NCBI RefSeq assembly: GCF_023715465.1
Contig: NZ_JAMBOE010000013.1
Span: 83,324 to 147,323, forward strand
Source of the DNA: Paenibacillus macerans
GTDB lineage: Bacteria > Bacillota > Bacilli > Paenibacillales > Paenibacillaceae
DNA length: 64,000 bases
Direction: 5' to 3'
Position 1 is the stretch's first letter. Every line of letters begins with the position of its first letter. Both the position numbers and the translations under genes were made by a program. Positions 18,291 to 26,051 of the stretch are shown piece after piece. The notes beneath the pieces were generated by a model. The model was not told the origin of the DNA and made no database searches. It saw only the letters and a program-made list of their open reading frames with translations.

Positions 18291-19892
18291 TCAGCTGGAA
18301 CGCGCCGTGAAGCCGGCGAGGGCGGCGGCGATGCGCGCCAGCCCCTCGCGCAGCAGCGCTTCTTCGAGCGCGGCCACAGTGAGCCGGATGAAGCCATCAT
18401 CCGGCTCACTGGCATAGCACAGCGTCCCCGGCAGGAACGCTGTGCCCTCCAGCAGCGAAGCGCGCAGCAGCGCTTCGCTGGAGATCCCGGCGGGCAGGCT
18501 GACCCACAGGTACAGCCCGCCGCCGGGATCGGCTGCGCAGGCGCCCCGCCAGGCGGGCGACTGCAGCAGCTCCAGCGCGAGCTTGCGCCGCGCTGTGTAC
18601 GCCGCGGCGGCTGCGGCGGCATGCCGCGCGGCCGCGGGCGAGGCGAGCCAGGCGTGCAGCCGCCCGGCTCTTGCGGCCACGGCCCGCTCGGCCGCAGCCC
18701 TTTCGCCCGCAGTCCTTCCGCCCACAGCCCGCACGGCCTCGCTCCATTGACTGGCCCGGCCCGCTGCGGACAAATCGCTGCCGCCCCGCCCGCGCCCCGC
18801 TTCCCGCCGCAGCCTTTCCAGTGCCGCCGCCTCGCCGCGCAGCCAAGCCAAAGGCAGCTGCGGCAGAAGCGTCCGCTCAAACGAGCCGATGCCAATCACC
18901 TTGGCCCCGGAATTCCCCGCCGTCTGCCGCAAACGAAGCAGTGACACGGAAACGTCCGATACCACCGCTTTCAACATTTCGTTTTCCCTTAGCATCTCCT
19001 TCGATATTTCATCCCACAGTACCCCCGTTTTCGGCATTTCGCCTCCCAGTACCGCTGCTTTCGGCATTTCATCCCCCGGTACCGACGCTTTCCGTATTTC
19101 ATCCCACTGCACCATCGTTCTCGGCATTACGTCTCCCTGCCCTGCCGCCGTCAACCTCGCAGCCCCCGTTTCCGGGGCTTCCGGGGCTTCCGGGGCTTCC
19201 GGGGCTTCCGGGGCTTCCAGAGCTTCAGGAACTTTCGTATTTTTTAATATCAGCGCAAATGGCAGCGCTCCTGCCGTGTCGTCCTCCACAATCGGCAGCT
19301 CCAGCTCCGCGCTCAACGCCAGCAGCTCCAGCTTGCGCTGCCGGCTCCACACCCGGCCGGACGGATTCGAGAAGTGCGGCGTCACGTACGCCAGGGCCGG
19401 CTCGCCCCCGGCAGGCTTGCCCCCGGCCAGCCGCACCTTCCGCCGCACATCGTCCGGCAGCATGCCGTCCCGGTCGCATTCCACCGGGACGGCCCGCAGC
19501 CCCAGGCGGCGCATCAGCTCCAGCGCCTCCGGCGCGGCGGGCGTTTCGACCAGCACCGCCCCGCCGCCGGGAACCAGCGCCCGCAGCGCCAACTCCAGCG
19601 CCCCATCGGCGCTTTCCGCAAGCAGCCATTGCCGCGGCGGGAGCGCCTCTCCGCCTTCGCATTTGGCGTAAGCGGCAGCCAGCCAATCCACCAGCGGATG
19701 TTCCGCCCCTTCCTCCACCGGCACGCCATCCGCGCTTTCATTCTGTGGAACGTTTTCTTCATTTAATAGATCTTCATCCCGTATTTCCCCCACTCCTTCC
19801 CCGCGCGACCCGGCCAACCCGATCAACATTCCGCTTTCCAGACGCGCTTCGGCTTCAAGCACAAAAGCAGGCGGCAATTTTCTTCTTAACAT
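18291..19892 (-). CDS. Degenerate PLP-dependent aminotransferase-like protein (MocR-type fold)
   Basis: 533 residues. The fold type I aminotransferase core is recognisable: YVTPHFSNPSGRVWSR, the PLP-ring Asp in LPIVEDDTAG, GGGLYLWVSLP and GFIRLTVAAL near the end. The usual SKxxxPxLRxGY segment reads IGSFERTLLPQLPLAWL, so the Schiff-base lysine is arginine and the following phosphate-binding arginine is also gone. No GntR-type helix-turn-helix precedes the domain. Between the Asp and this motif lies an insert of about 100 residues: EAP tripeptides, then about six degenerate ten-residue repeats (EMPKAAVLGG-like). The ATG directly abuts GGAG; the frame stays open upstream past a better GGGGGAG, so an unusual upstream start is possible. 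Catalysis is doubtful. Confidence 0.7.
   Translation of the reverse strand: MLRRKLPPAFVLEAEARLESGMLIGLAGSRGEGVGEIRDEDLLNEENVPQNESADGVPVEEGAEHPLVDWLAAAYAKCEGGEALPPRQWLLAESADGALELALRALVPGGGAVLVETPAAPEALELMRRLGLRAVPVECDRDGMLPDDVRRKVRLAGGKPAGGEPALAYVTPHFSNPSGRVWSRQRKLELLALSAELELPIVEDDTAGALPFALILKNTKVPEALEAPEAPEAPEAPEAPETGAARLTAAGQGDVMPRTMVQWDEIRKASVPGDEMPKAAVLGGEMPKTGVLWDEISKEMLRENEMLKAVVSDVSVSLLRLRQTAGNSGAKVIGIGSFERTLLPQLPLAWLRGEAAALERLRREAGRGRGGSDLSAAGRASQWSEAVRAVGGRTAGERAAAERAVAARAGRLHAWLASPAAARHAAAAAAAYTARRKLALELLQSPAWRGACAADPGGGLYLWVSLPAGISSEALLRASLLEGTAFLPGTLCYASEPDDGFIRLTVAALEEALLREGLARIAAALAGFTARSS
18960..19210 (-). repeat. In-frame tandem repeats inside the PLP-like gene
   Basis: Two arrays lie side by side. 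Five to six copies of a nine-base unit (GGGGCTTCC on the plus strand) encode EAP tripeptides at about 19155-19215. About six imperfect 30-base units at 18960-19135 encode ten-residue repeats. All keep the reading frame. Confidence 0.85.
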
Positions 19893-20104
19893 CTCCAGCC
19901 AGAGGTTCAGGTTAAACTCCCCCTTTTCGCTGCTTCATTTACGGCGATTGTACCCCAGGACAAAGTTTCCAGACAACCGGCGGCAGCAAGCGAAAAAAGA
20001 CGCACAAATTAGCATATTTTCTCTAAATCTATCCTTTTTTGCGATAAAAATGTCGCCATGTTAGAATGGGTACTGCAAATAATAGTTTTTGAGGTGATCA
20101 TGTG

Positions 20105-20515
20105 ATGTCTTACTCTACGGAGCCTGCAACCGACACTGAACCGATGCGCAGCCGGAAAAAGCAGAGGCCTTCCGTAGCTTTGATTTTGCTCGTCTGGGTA
20201 CTGTTGATCGGCGCCGGAGCCGCCGCCGCCTATTTTTATAGCAATCATTTAAAGCAATCGATGATCGCACAACTGGACGCCAAATGGCAAAGCCAAACGG
20301 AAATAATGAAAGCCGACTACACTTCGCAACTGACGGCATTATCGAAAGAAGTCGAAGAACTGCAGGGCAAAGTCGACACCTTTAACGAACTGCTTGAGTT
20401 TACAAAGGACAATACCAGCGAAAAAACGGACAACAGCAACAAGCTGTATACCCAACTGAACGAAGTTAAGCAGCAGTTGGCCAAGCTCCAGAAACAGATG
20501 GATCTGCTCAAATGA
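20105..20515 (+). CDS. Membrane-anchored coiled-coil protein, partner of the following glycosidase
   Basis: 136 residues from the ATG at 20105, seven bases after GAGGTGA; a GTG at 20102 is possible. The N-terminal 25 residues are polar and basic, then one membrane helix follows (VALILLVWVLLIGAGAAAAYF), and the outer part is a coiled coil rich in Lys, Glu, Gln and Leu (about residues 60-136, KEVEELQGKVDTFNELLEF). I do not recognise a family. Its stop overlaps the start of the phosphodiester glycosidase gene (ATGA), so the two are translationally coupled and probably work together at the outer face of the membrane. Confidence 0.75.
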   Translation: MSYSTEPATDTEPMRSRKKQRPSVALILLVWVLLIGAGAAAAYFYSNHLKQSMIAQLDAKWQSQTEIMKADYTSQLTALSKEVEELQGKVDTFNELLEFTKDNTSEKTDNSNKLYTQLNEVKQQLAKLQKQMDLLK

Positions 20516-21579
20516 TTACGTCGGTCAAACGAATCAACCGTTTTTTTCTGCTGGCAACCGGTCCTTTGTTTGGCCTTCTGATCGCCCTGCTGATCAGCGG
20601 CCCCCATATCGAGTGGAACAGCCAACCCGGCGATATTACGCCGGAGGCGGATATTTTTCAGACGACTGAGGCGATTTCCGGCGGACTTACGCAGGCGCAA
20701 ACGAACGCCGAAACCACGATTTCGTCCATTCAAAAAACCGCCGAGCTCTACCGCAAAACGACTTCGGCGATGAGCACCATCGTGAAAACGGCCAAAACGT
20801 CCGCCGGGATGCCCACGACCATTTACAATCGAAGAATTACGGCCAAGCTCGGAACGCCGTACGAAACGATCCAAAGCGACCGGATCCGCATCGAGTTATA
20901 CAAAGTCAACCCGGGAACCTATCGGGGATATGCGATGAAGGTCAAGCTGAAATCTCCGGATGCGATGAAAATGACGCTGGGCAAAGACCTGCTGGGCGGT
21001 TCGGAAACGACCAAACAAGCCGTCCAGCGCTACGGCGCCGTGGCCGGCGTCAACGCCGGCGGGTTCGCCGATTCCCGCGGCAAACGTTACCCGTTAAGCA
21101 CGACGATCGTGGGCGGCAAATACGTTAACGGGTTTGAAGCAACCTACAAAGATTTGTTTTTCGTCGGCTTGAATAAATCCGGCAAGCTCATCGGCGGCAA
21201 GTTTGAGCGCAAGGAAAATTTGGACAGGCTGGAACCGATGTTCGGCGCTTCCTTTGTGCCCATCCTGCTGCAGGACGGCGCGAAAACGACAATCCCGGAG
21301 AAATGGCAATCCTCACCGCTGCGGGCGCCGCGAACCGTGATCGGCAACTACAAGGATGACCAGTTGATCATTTTGGTCGTTGACGGCCGGAACGAAAACG
21401 GAAGCTCCGGAGCAACCCTGGAGGAGCTTCAGGCAAAATTGCAAAAGATGGGCGTCCAGGATGCCTATAATCTTGACGGTGGCGGTTCTTCGTCGCTTGT
21501 CGTCAACGGCCGCGTGGTCAACAGCCCGTCGGACGGTGCGCTGCGCCCCGTGCCAACCCACTTCTTGTTCTTTAAATAG
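20512..21579 (+). CDS. Membrane-anchored phosphodiester glycosidase family protein (NAGPA/DUF2233)
   Basis: 355 residues. One N-terminal membrane helix (FFLLATGPLFGLLIALLI) is followed by a linker of about 80 residues and the NAGPA domain from about residue 150. Family motifs are visible: AVAGVNAGGFADSRG, FVGLNKSGKL, LQDGAKTTIPEKW, LIILVVDGRNENGSSGATL, AYNLDGGGSSSLVVNG and the closing RPVPTHFLF. The family includes the enzyme that uncovers mannose-6-phosphate by cleaving alpha-GlcNAc phosphodiesters; bacterial members are thought to act on exopolysaccharide or teichoic-acid-like phosphodiesters. The substrate here is not known. Start overlaps the upstream coiled-coil gene. Confidence 0.88.
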   Translation: MITSVKRINRFFLLATGPLFGLLIALLISGPHIEWNSQPGDITPEADIFQTTEAISGGLTQAQTNAETTISSIQKTAELYRKTTSAMSTIVKTAKTSAGMPTTIYNRRITAKLGTPYETIQSDRIRIELYKVNPGTYRGYAMKVKLKSPDAMKMTLGKDLLGGSETTKQAVQRYGAVAGVNAGGFADSRGKRYPLSTTIVGGKYVNGFEATYKDLFFVGLNKSGKLIGGKFERKENLDRLEPMFGASFVPILLQDGAKTTIPEKWQSSPLRAPRTVIGNYKDDQLIILVVDGRNENGSSGATLEELQAKLQKMGVQDAYNLDGGGSSSLVVNGRVVNSPSDGALRPVPTHFLFFK

Positions 21580-21692
21580 CACAAACAAATCGCAATCATC
21601 TACGTCTATGAAAAGCATCACATTTTAGCATTTATTTTTAAAGTTTGGGCGGGTATAATAAGAGCAGAAGTACAACGTGGAGGTGTTCGGGT

Positions 21693-21797
21693 TTGTCTTT
21701 CTCATTGACGTTCTGGATTATTACCCTGGTTTTGGCTATGTTTTTGTGCGGAATTTTAACCGCGTCTTACAACGAAGATAAAACAAAAGGTCTTTAA
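21693..21797 (+). CDS. 34-residue single-pass membrane peptide
   Basis: A TTG start lies 7-8 bases after a strong GGAGGTG. The product is a single hydrophobic helix (WIITLVLAMFLCGILTA) with a short polar tail (SYNEDKTKGL). A TATAAT lies at 21654-21659, though without a clear -35. A factor-independent terminator follows at 21833-21860, so this is a compact self-contained transcription unit. I do not recognise the family; the size and layout resemble small regulatory or complex-stabilising membrane peptides such as the small subunits of cytochrome bd oxidase, but no homology is claimed. Confidence 0.55.
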   Translation: MSFSLTFWIITLVLAMFLCGILTASYNEDKTKGL

Positions 21798-21832
21798 TGA
21801 AAGCAAGCGTCTTTGGGGCGTACATTCCAAGA

Positions 21833-21860
21833 AGACAGGCCGCGGCAAGCGGTCTTTTTT
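21833..21860 (+). terminator. Terminator of the small membrane-peptide gene
   Basis: CCGC and GCGG arms, extended by outer AGAC/GTCT pairing, are followed by a run of six T on the plus strand. Confidence 0.7.
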
Positions 21861-21916
21861 CTTGCGGCAGACAGACGAAGACTGGCGTGATTCGGATAAA
21901 GCTTTGCTTTCAGCCA

Positions 21917-21953
21917 AAATAAATAAGCCCCCTTGCGGGAAGCTTATTTATTT
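21917..21953 (-). terminator. Terminator downstream of the AbrB-like gene
   Basis: Perfect 12-base arms (AAATAAATAAGC and GCTTATTTATTT) around a CCCCTTGCGGGAA centre. It lies about 70 bases after the stop of the minus-strand regulator. Confidence 0.65.
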
Positions 21954-22024
21954 ACGATTTGCCGCGGGGGCCGTCCCTTCACTGCGGAAAGGCCTAACCC
22001 TCGGGGTTCCTCAGGTCTTTGGTT

Positions 22025-22270
22025 TTAGGACAACTGATTCATTTCGACCAAACACTGATTGCAAATAGAGCGTTCTTTAAAATCGCTCACGTTTTCCATC
22101 GATCCGCAGAACACGCATTTTGGACGATATCTTTCCAAAATAATGTGATCTCCCTGTACCAAAATCTCGACGGGATCGCCCTCGTTCATTTGATATCTTT
22201 TGCGCAACGACTTGGGTAAGACGATTCTCCCCAGTTGATCCACTTTGCGGACCACACCAGCAGGTTTCAT
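22025..22270 (-). CDS. AbrB-family transition-state regulator with C-terminal zinc ribbon
   Basis: 81 residues from the ATG at 22270, preceded by GGAGAGGTG; a longer frame from 22315 has no site. The N-terminal swapped-hairpin AbrB domain is clear (KPAGVVRKVDQLGRIVLPKSL; EGDPVEILVQGDHIILERY). The C-terminal 30 residues carry two CxxC pairs (CVFCGS and CNQC) that could bind zinc, where Bacillus AbrB has an unrelated dimerisation tail. AbrB-type proteins bind AT-rich promoters as tetramers and repress post-exponential genes. It has its own transcription unit. Confidence 0.9.
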   Translation of the reverse strand: MKPAGVVRKVDQLGRIVLPKSLRKRYQMNEGDPVEILVQGDHIILERYRPKCVFCGSMENVSDFKERSICNQCLVEMNQLS

Positions 22271-22358
22271 AAAGGCACACCTCTCCTGAAAAAAATTATG
22301 TAAAAATAGAACCAAATACCTAATCTATTTTATTTCGCTATCATTTTCAGGATTCCTG

Positions 22359-22925
22359 CTAAATTTCAATTGTTTTAATTATTTTGGCAGGATTTCCTCC
22401 AACCACCGCACCGGCCGGCACATCTTTCGTAACGACCGCGCCTGCGGCAATGACCGTGTTATCGCCAATCGTCACCCCGGGAACGATCACGGCACGGCCG
22501 CCGATCCATACATTGTTGCCGATCTTGACCGGTTTCCCGAATTCCGCACCGGAGTTGCGTTCGGCCGGATTCAGCGGATGGGCCGCCGTATAAATATGTA
22601 CTCCCGGCGCCATAAAGCAGTACTCGCCAATATGCACCTCGCATACGTCCAAAATAACGCAGTCGAAATTGGCATAAAAATGATTCCCGACATAAATATT
22701 CGTGCCGTAATCGCAGCGGAAGGTCGGTTCGATATAAATATCGTCGCCGCAACTGCCGAAGAGCTGCTTCAAAATACCGGTTCTCCGCTCCCGTTCATCC
22801 TCCTGTGTGGCATTAAACTCTCTGGTCAACCCGCGAGCCCGCAGCCGTTCGGCAACGAGCACGGGATCGCTGGCGTCATACCAATCTCCGGCCAGCATCT
22901 TCTCTTTCTGTGTTGTCACCCTCAT
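22359..22925 (-). CDS. maa: Maltose/galactoside O-acetyltransferase
   Basis: 188 residues, the normal length. The N-terminal Maa helix region (KEKMLAGDWYDASDPVLVAER) is followed by left-handed beta-helix hexapeptide repeats, with the acetyl-CoA site and catalytic His in GVHIYTAAHPLNPAERNSG and a C-terminal DVPAGAVVGGNPAKIIK. It transfers acetyl from acetyl-CoA to the 6-hydroxyl of sugars such as maltose or glucose, probably as detoxification. The start codon directly follows the TAG stop of trmL with no gap, and its GGAG lies inside the trmL end, so the two genes are coupled. Confidence 0.92.
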   Translation of the reverse strand: MRVTTQKEKMLAGDWYDASDPVLVAERLRARGLTREFNATQEDERERRTGILKQLFGSCGDDIYIEPTFRCDYGTNIYVGNHFYANFDCVILDVCEVHIGEYCFMAPGVHIYTAAHPLNPAERNSGAEFGKPVKIGNNVWIGGRAVIVPGVTIGDNTVIAAGAVVTKDVPAGAVVGGNPAKIIKTIEI

Positions 22926-23390
22926 CTACTCCATTCCGGGAAAATCAAGCTGCCGCAGCGCCTCATACACGATGATCGCCGCAGAATTGGATAAATTCAA
23001 TGAACGGACTTTATCCGTCATCGGCATCCGCATCACAGTATCGGGATGTGCCGCCAAAATTTCTGGAGCCAGCCCTTTCGTTTCTTTGCCGAACACTAAA
23101 AAATCTCCATCCTGAAACGAGAAATCCGTATAACGTTTGTCCGCCTTGGTGGTCGCAAAGAAAAACCGGCTGCCCCGGTATTTTTCCTCCACTTCCTGAA
23201 AAGAATCGTGATATTCAATATGGACCGCGTACCAATAATCCAGCCCGGCCCGTTTCAGGGTTTTGTCATCCGTACGAAATCCCAGCGGGCGCACCAAATG
23301 CAGATGCGTCCCCGTCGCCGCGCAGGTTCTGGCGATATTCCCCGTATTTGCCGGAATTTCCGGCTCCACCAGCACAATATGCAATGCCAT
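22926..23390 (-). CDS. trmL: tRNA (cytidine/uridine-34 2'-O)-methyltransferase
   Basis: 154 residues, a minimal SPOUT methyltransferase. Conserved stretches are IVLVEPEIPANTGNIARTCAATG at the N-terminus, LVFGKETKGLAPEIL (motif 2) and MPMTDKVRSLNLSNSAAIIVYEALRQ (motif 3, trefoil knot). The enzyme methylates the wobble ribose of tRNA-Leu isoacceptors using SAM. GAGGTG lies before the ATG. First gene of a two-gene unit with maa. Confidence 0.95.
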   Translation of the reverse strand: MALHIVLVEPEIPANTGNIARTCAATGTHLHLVRPLGFRTDDKTLKRAGLDYWYAVHIEYHDSFQEVEEKYRGSRFFFATTKADKRYTDFSFQDGDFLVFGKETKGLAPEILAAHPDTVMRMPMTDKVRSLNLSNSAAIIVYEALRQLDFPGME

Positions 23391-23492
23391 GAAACTAACA
23401 CCTCATCCAATTTTAAGTCTGTCCATCCTCGGGCAGCGCTTGTTCCATTATAGCAAATTGGCCGCCCTCTTTCAGGTGCGGGGACCAAAAGC

Positions 23493-23529
23493 AAAAACTC
23501 CACCACCGCCAAACCTTGCGATGATGGAG
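23493..23529 (-). terminator. Terminator of serC
   Basis: CTCCACCACCGC pairs with GCGATGATGGAG, allowing G-U pairs, and five A at its left edge give a T-run on the minus strand. Confidence 0.8.
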
Positions 23530-23583
23530 CCGTGATTTGCTATAGCCTGAAAAGCGGCCAGGCCCGCAGGCCCCGGGTCCCGC

Positions 23584-24672
23584 TTAGCCGTGCGATTTTT
23601 GGAACTGGTTCATAAATTCGACCAACGCTTTAATTGCGCCGTACGGCACGGCATTGTAGATCGAGGCTCGCAGACCGCCAACGCTGCGGTGACCTTTGAG
23701 CCCGACAAAACCTGCCTGCTCCGACTCCTTGACAAACAGCTTTTCCAGCTCTTCGGAAGCGAGACGGAACGTTACGTTCATCGTCGAACGGCTGCCTTGC
23801 TCTACGCAGCCCCGGTAGAATCCGCCGCTTGCGTCGATCGTTTGATAGAGGAGACCGGCTTTTTCCTCATTTTTTTGCTCGATGCCTTGCAAACCGCCTT
23901 GTTCCTCAATCCACTTCAATACTTCGTTCACCATGTAGACGGAAAAGGATGGCGGGGTGTTGTAAAGCGAGTTGTTTTCCGCATGCGTATCGTACCGGAA
24001 CATTGTCGGCAGATGCTTCTGCGACTCGCGCAGCAAATCCTCGCGGGCGATCACGACCGTTACGCCGGATGGGCCGAGGTTTTTCTGAGCTCCGGCATAA
24101 ACCATGCCAAATTGCTTGAGATCAAACGGACGGCACAAAATATCGCTCGACATATCGGCAATCAGCGGCACGCTGCCGGTATCCGGGAACTGCCGGAACT
24201 GCGTGCCTTCAATCGTCTCATTGGACGTGATGTGCACGTACGCCGCGTTGTCCGGAAGATTCAAGCTGCTGACATCCGGGAGGGACATATATTTATTTTC
24301 CTCCGAGGAGGCCGCGATAAACGTCTCGCCGATGAGCTTGGCTTCCTTAATCGCCTTGTTGGCCCAGCTTCCCGATTTCACGTAACCGGCCGTCTTGCCT
24401 TCGCTCAAAAAGTTCATCGGAATCATCGCAAACTGCGTGGACGCCCCGCCCTGCAAGAACAGCACCTGATAGCCTGACGGGCTGCCCAACAGCTTCAAAA
24501 GGCGGCTGGCCGCCTCGTTATGAACCGCTTCGTACACGGCTCCGCGGTGGGACATTTCCATAATCGACATGCCTGTTCCGCGAAAATCGACAAATTCCGC
24601 TTGGGCGCGTTCCAGCACTTCCAGCGGCAGTGCGGCCGGTCCGGCGTTAAAGTTATAAGCTCTGTTACTCAT
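23584..24672 (-). CDS. serC: Phosphoserine aminotransferase
   Basis: 362 residues, the usual length. The signature N-terminus YNFNAGPAALPLEVLE is present, with FLQGGASTQFAMIPMN, the PLP lysine in YAGAQKNLGPSGVTVV near residue 196, and FVGLKGHRSVGGLRASIYNA at the C-terminus. It converts 3-phosphohydroxypyruvate and glutamate to phosphoserine in serine synthesis and also acts in pyridoxal phosphate synthesis. It is transcribed alone, with GGGGAG before the start and a terminator directly after. Confidence 0.97.
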   Translation of the reverse strand: MSNRAYNFNAGPAALPLEVLERAQAEFVDFRGTGMSIMEMSHRGAVYEAVHNEAASRLLKLLGSPSGYQVLFLQGGASTQFAMIPMNFLSEGKTAGYVKSGSWANKAIKEAKLIGETFIAASSEENKYMSLPDVSSLNLPDNAAYVHITSNETIEGTQFRQFPDTGSVPLIADMSSDILCRPFDLKQFGMVYAGAQKNLGPSGVTVVIAREDLLRESQKHLPTMFRYDTHAENNSLYNTPPSFSVYMVNEVLKWIEEQGGLQGIEQKNEEKAGLLYQTIDASGGFYRGCVEQGSRSTMNVTFRLASEELEKLFVKESEQAGFVGLKGHRSVGGLRASIYNAVPYGAIKALVEFMNQFQKSHG

Positions 24673-25162
24673 TGCTCCCCATCCCTTTCCCTTCCATGGC
24701 TTGTATGGTTCGAAGTTTTAGATAAGGATTATCATACCAACTAAACCGCCGCCCAGCAAGCTGATATTTCGCAAAAATTCGCCAGTTTACAGAAATGACA
24801 CATTAATGCTTCATTTTGATAAAGGAACGAGCTGCACGCATACCGTGCATGGATTGCGGAGATCGGAGCACGAATAAACAGCCATTACGCTCCTCGTGGT
24901 AAATAACGGTAATTTTCGGCGTTATTTTGGATATATGACCTCTCACGCGAAAATAGCGGACTTTTTAGTACTTATTTCTTACCGAACTTGGTAATCAGAG
25001 CTTACTATCCCTCATTCGCCAACAATAGATACAAAAAATGTCCTTATGTCGCCTGAACTCCCTGCTTTGGAGAAAATAACGCCCTTTTTTACCGCTATCC
25101 CCGCGGCCTGGGTTTAAAGCCTTCGCCAACTTGACTGGAACCGCCTAAACCGTCTGAACCAC
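24673..25162. repeat. Intergenic region carrying a degenerate dispersed repeat
   Basis: There is no gene. The stretch from about 24930 to 25110 shares motifs with 53865-54085 and 45049-45083: an AAAATAGCGGA followed by T-rich sequence and GTACTTATT, and AAAAAATGTCCTTATGT. The part near 24673 should hold the serC promoter. Confidence 0.55.
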
Positions 25163-26044
25163 CTACGTCGTCTTAAAAAACTCGTAAACCCGGGTCCAGG
25201 TTTGCCGCTCCCCCGGAGCGAGCTTCACTTCTACGAACATCTCCGGTGAAACAACATGCCCCTTGCCCCATACCGCTGCCGCGGCCACGCGGAGCTTGCT
25301 GCGCTCGCGAACCCCAAGACCGCTCGGCCGATGCAACAGCTCCCAGAGCCACGGCTGCTCTGATTCGTCGAACCCCTGCAGGCGAAAATAAAAATCCTTC
25401 TCCGGCTGCCGATCCCATGTAACTTCGTTGCCGCTGAACGCAAGCCCGTCCAGTGTACCGGGGTCATCGCTCCAGGGCGAAAACGCAAACGGAAAGCGCA
25501 GCACGTAGTCCGGGCCAATCGGCATGCCGTCAATCCCGAAGAAATTGTGGCAGTATTCATCGGTATGAACCGGTCGGGTGCCCACGTTATCCATCTCAAC
25601 GCTCACGATAAGCCGATCATGATCGATCGAGACGGTTTTTACGAGCTGCACGGCGTAGCCGTTGCAGTATTTAGGCAACACAGTAAACGTAATGCTTTTC
25701 GGCCCCTTCTGCTCCGTCATGATGGAAAACGGCTCGGCCTCATAAGCGCGGAAAAATTGATAATGCGCCGCATCCGGGCGTGTCAGCAACCCGACGCCAA
25801 GTTTGGGAAACTTTCCGCCGATCCCCGCCTCATCATAGCCAACGGCTTGTGCGATCCCGAATTCGCTGCAAAGCCCCTTCCCTCCGGTGCCTTGACCGGG
25901 AATCAGGCTTTCCGGAACGCCAAACGTATGGCCCGCGAACCGGACGCCCGTAATAAAGCCGCTCCAGTCAAACCGCGTTCCCCGGTATTCCCCGGGGTCC
26001 GCGATATCGACCGCAAGCAGTTCGTTTATCAGTTGATAAGCCAT
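25163..26044 (-). CDS. Aldose-1-epimerase-like protein (galactose mutarotase fold)
   Basis: 293 residues. The sequence fits the beta-sandwich galactose-mutarotase superfamily: SGFITGVRFAGHTFGVPES near residue 30, KTVSIDHDRLIVSVEMDNVG, and DEYCHNFFGIDG where the active-site histidine is expected. It would interconvert anomers or help present a sugar to the adjacent phosphorylase. It follows the phosphorylase gene by 7 bases and ends the sugar operon. AAAGGTAATG lies upstream of the ATG. The exact sugar is unknown. Confidence 0.7.
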   Translation of the reverse strand: MAYQLINELLAVDIADPGEYRGTRFDWSGFITGVRFAGHTFGVPESLIPGQGTGGKGLCSEFGIAQAVGYDEAGIGGKFPKLGVGLLTRPDAAHYQFFRAYEAEPFSIMTEQKGPKSITFTVLPKYCNGYAVQLVKTVSIDHDRLIVSVEMDNVGTRPVHTDEYCHNFFGIDGMPIGPDYVLRFPFAFSPWSDDPGTLDGLAFSGNEVTWDRQPEKDFYFRLQGFDESEQPWLWELLHRPSGLGVRERSKLRVAAAAVWGKGHVVSPEMFVEVKLAPGERQTWTRVYEFFKTT

Positions 26045-26051
26045 GCAATCA

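Noticed and set aside
18671..19915. Long plus-strand frame of about 414 codons opposite the PLP-like gene
   Set aside because: Its product is almost entirely Pro, Ala, Arg and Ser, as expected for the antisense of a GC-rich gene, and it has no recognisable domain.
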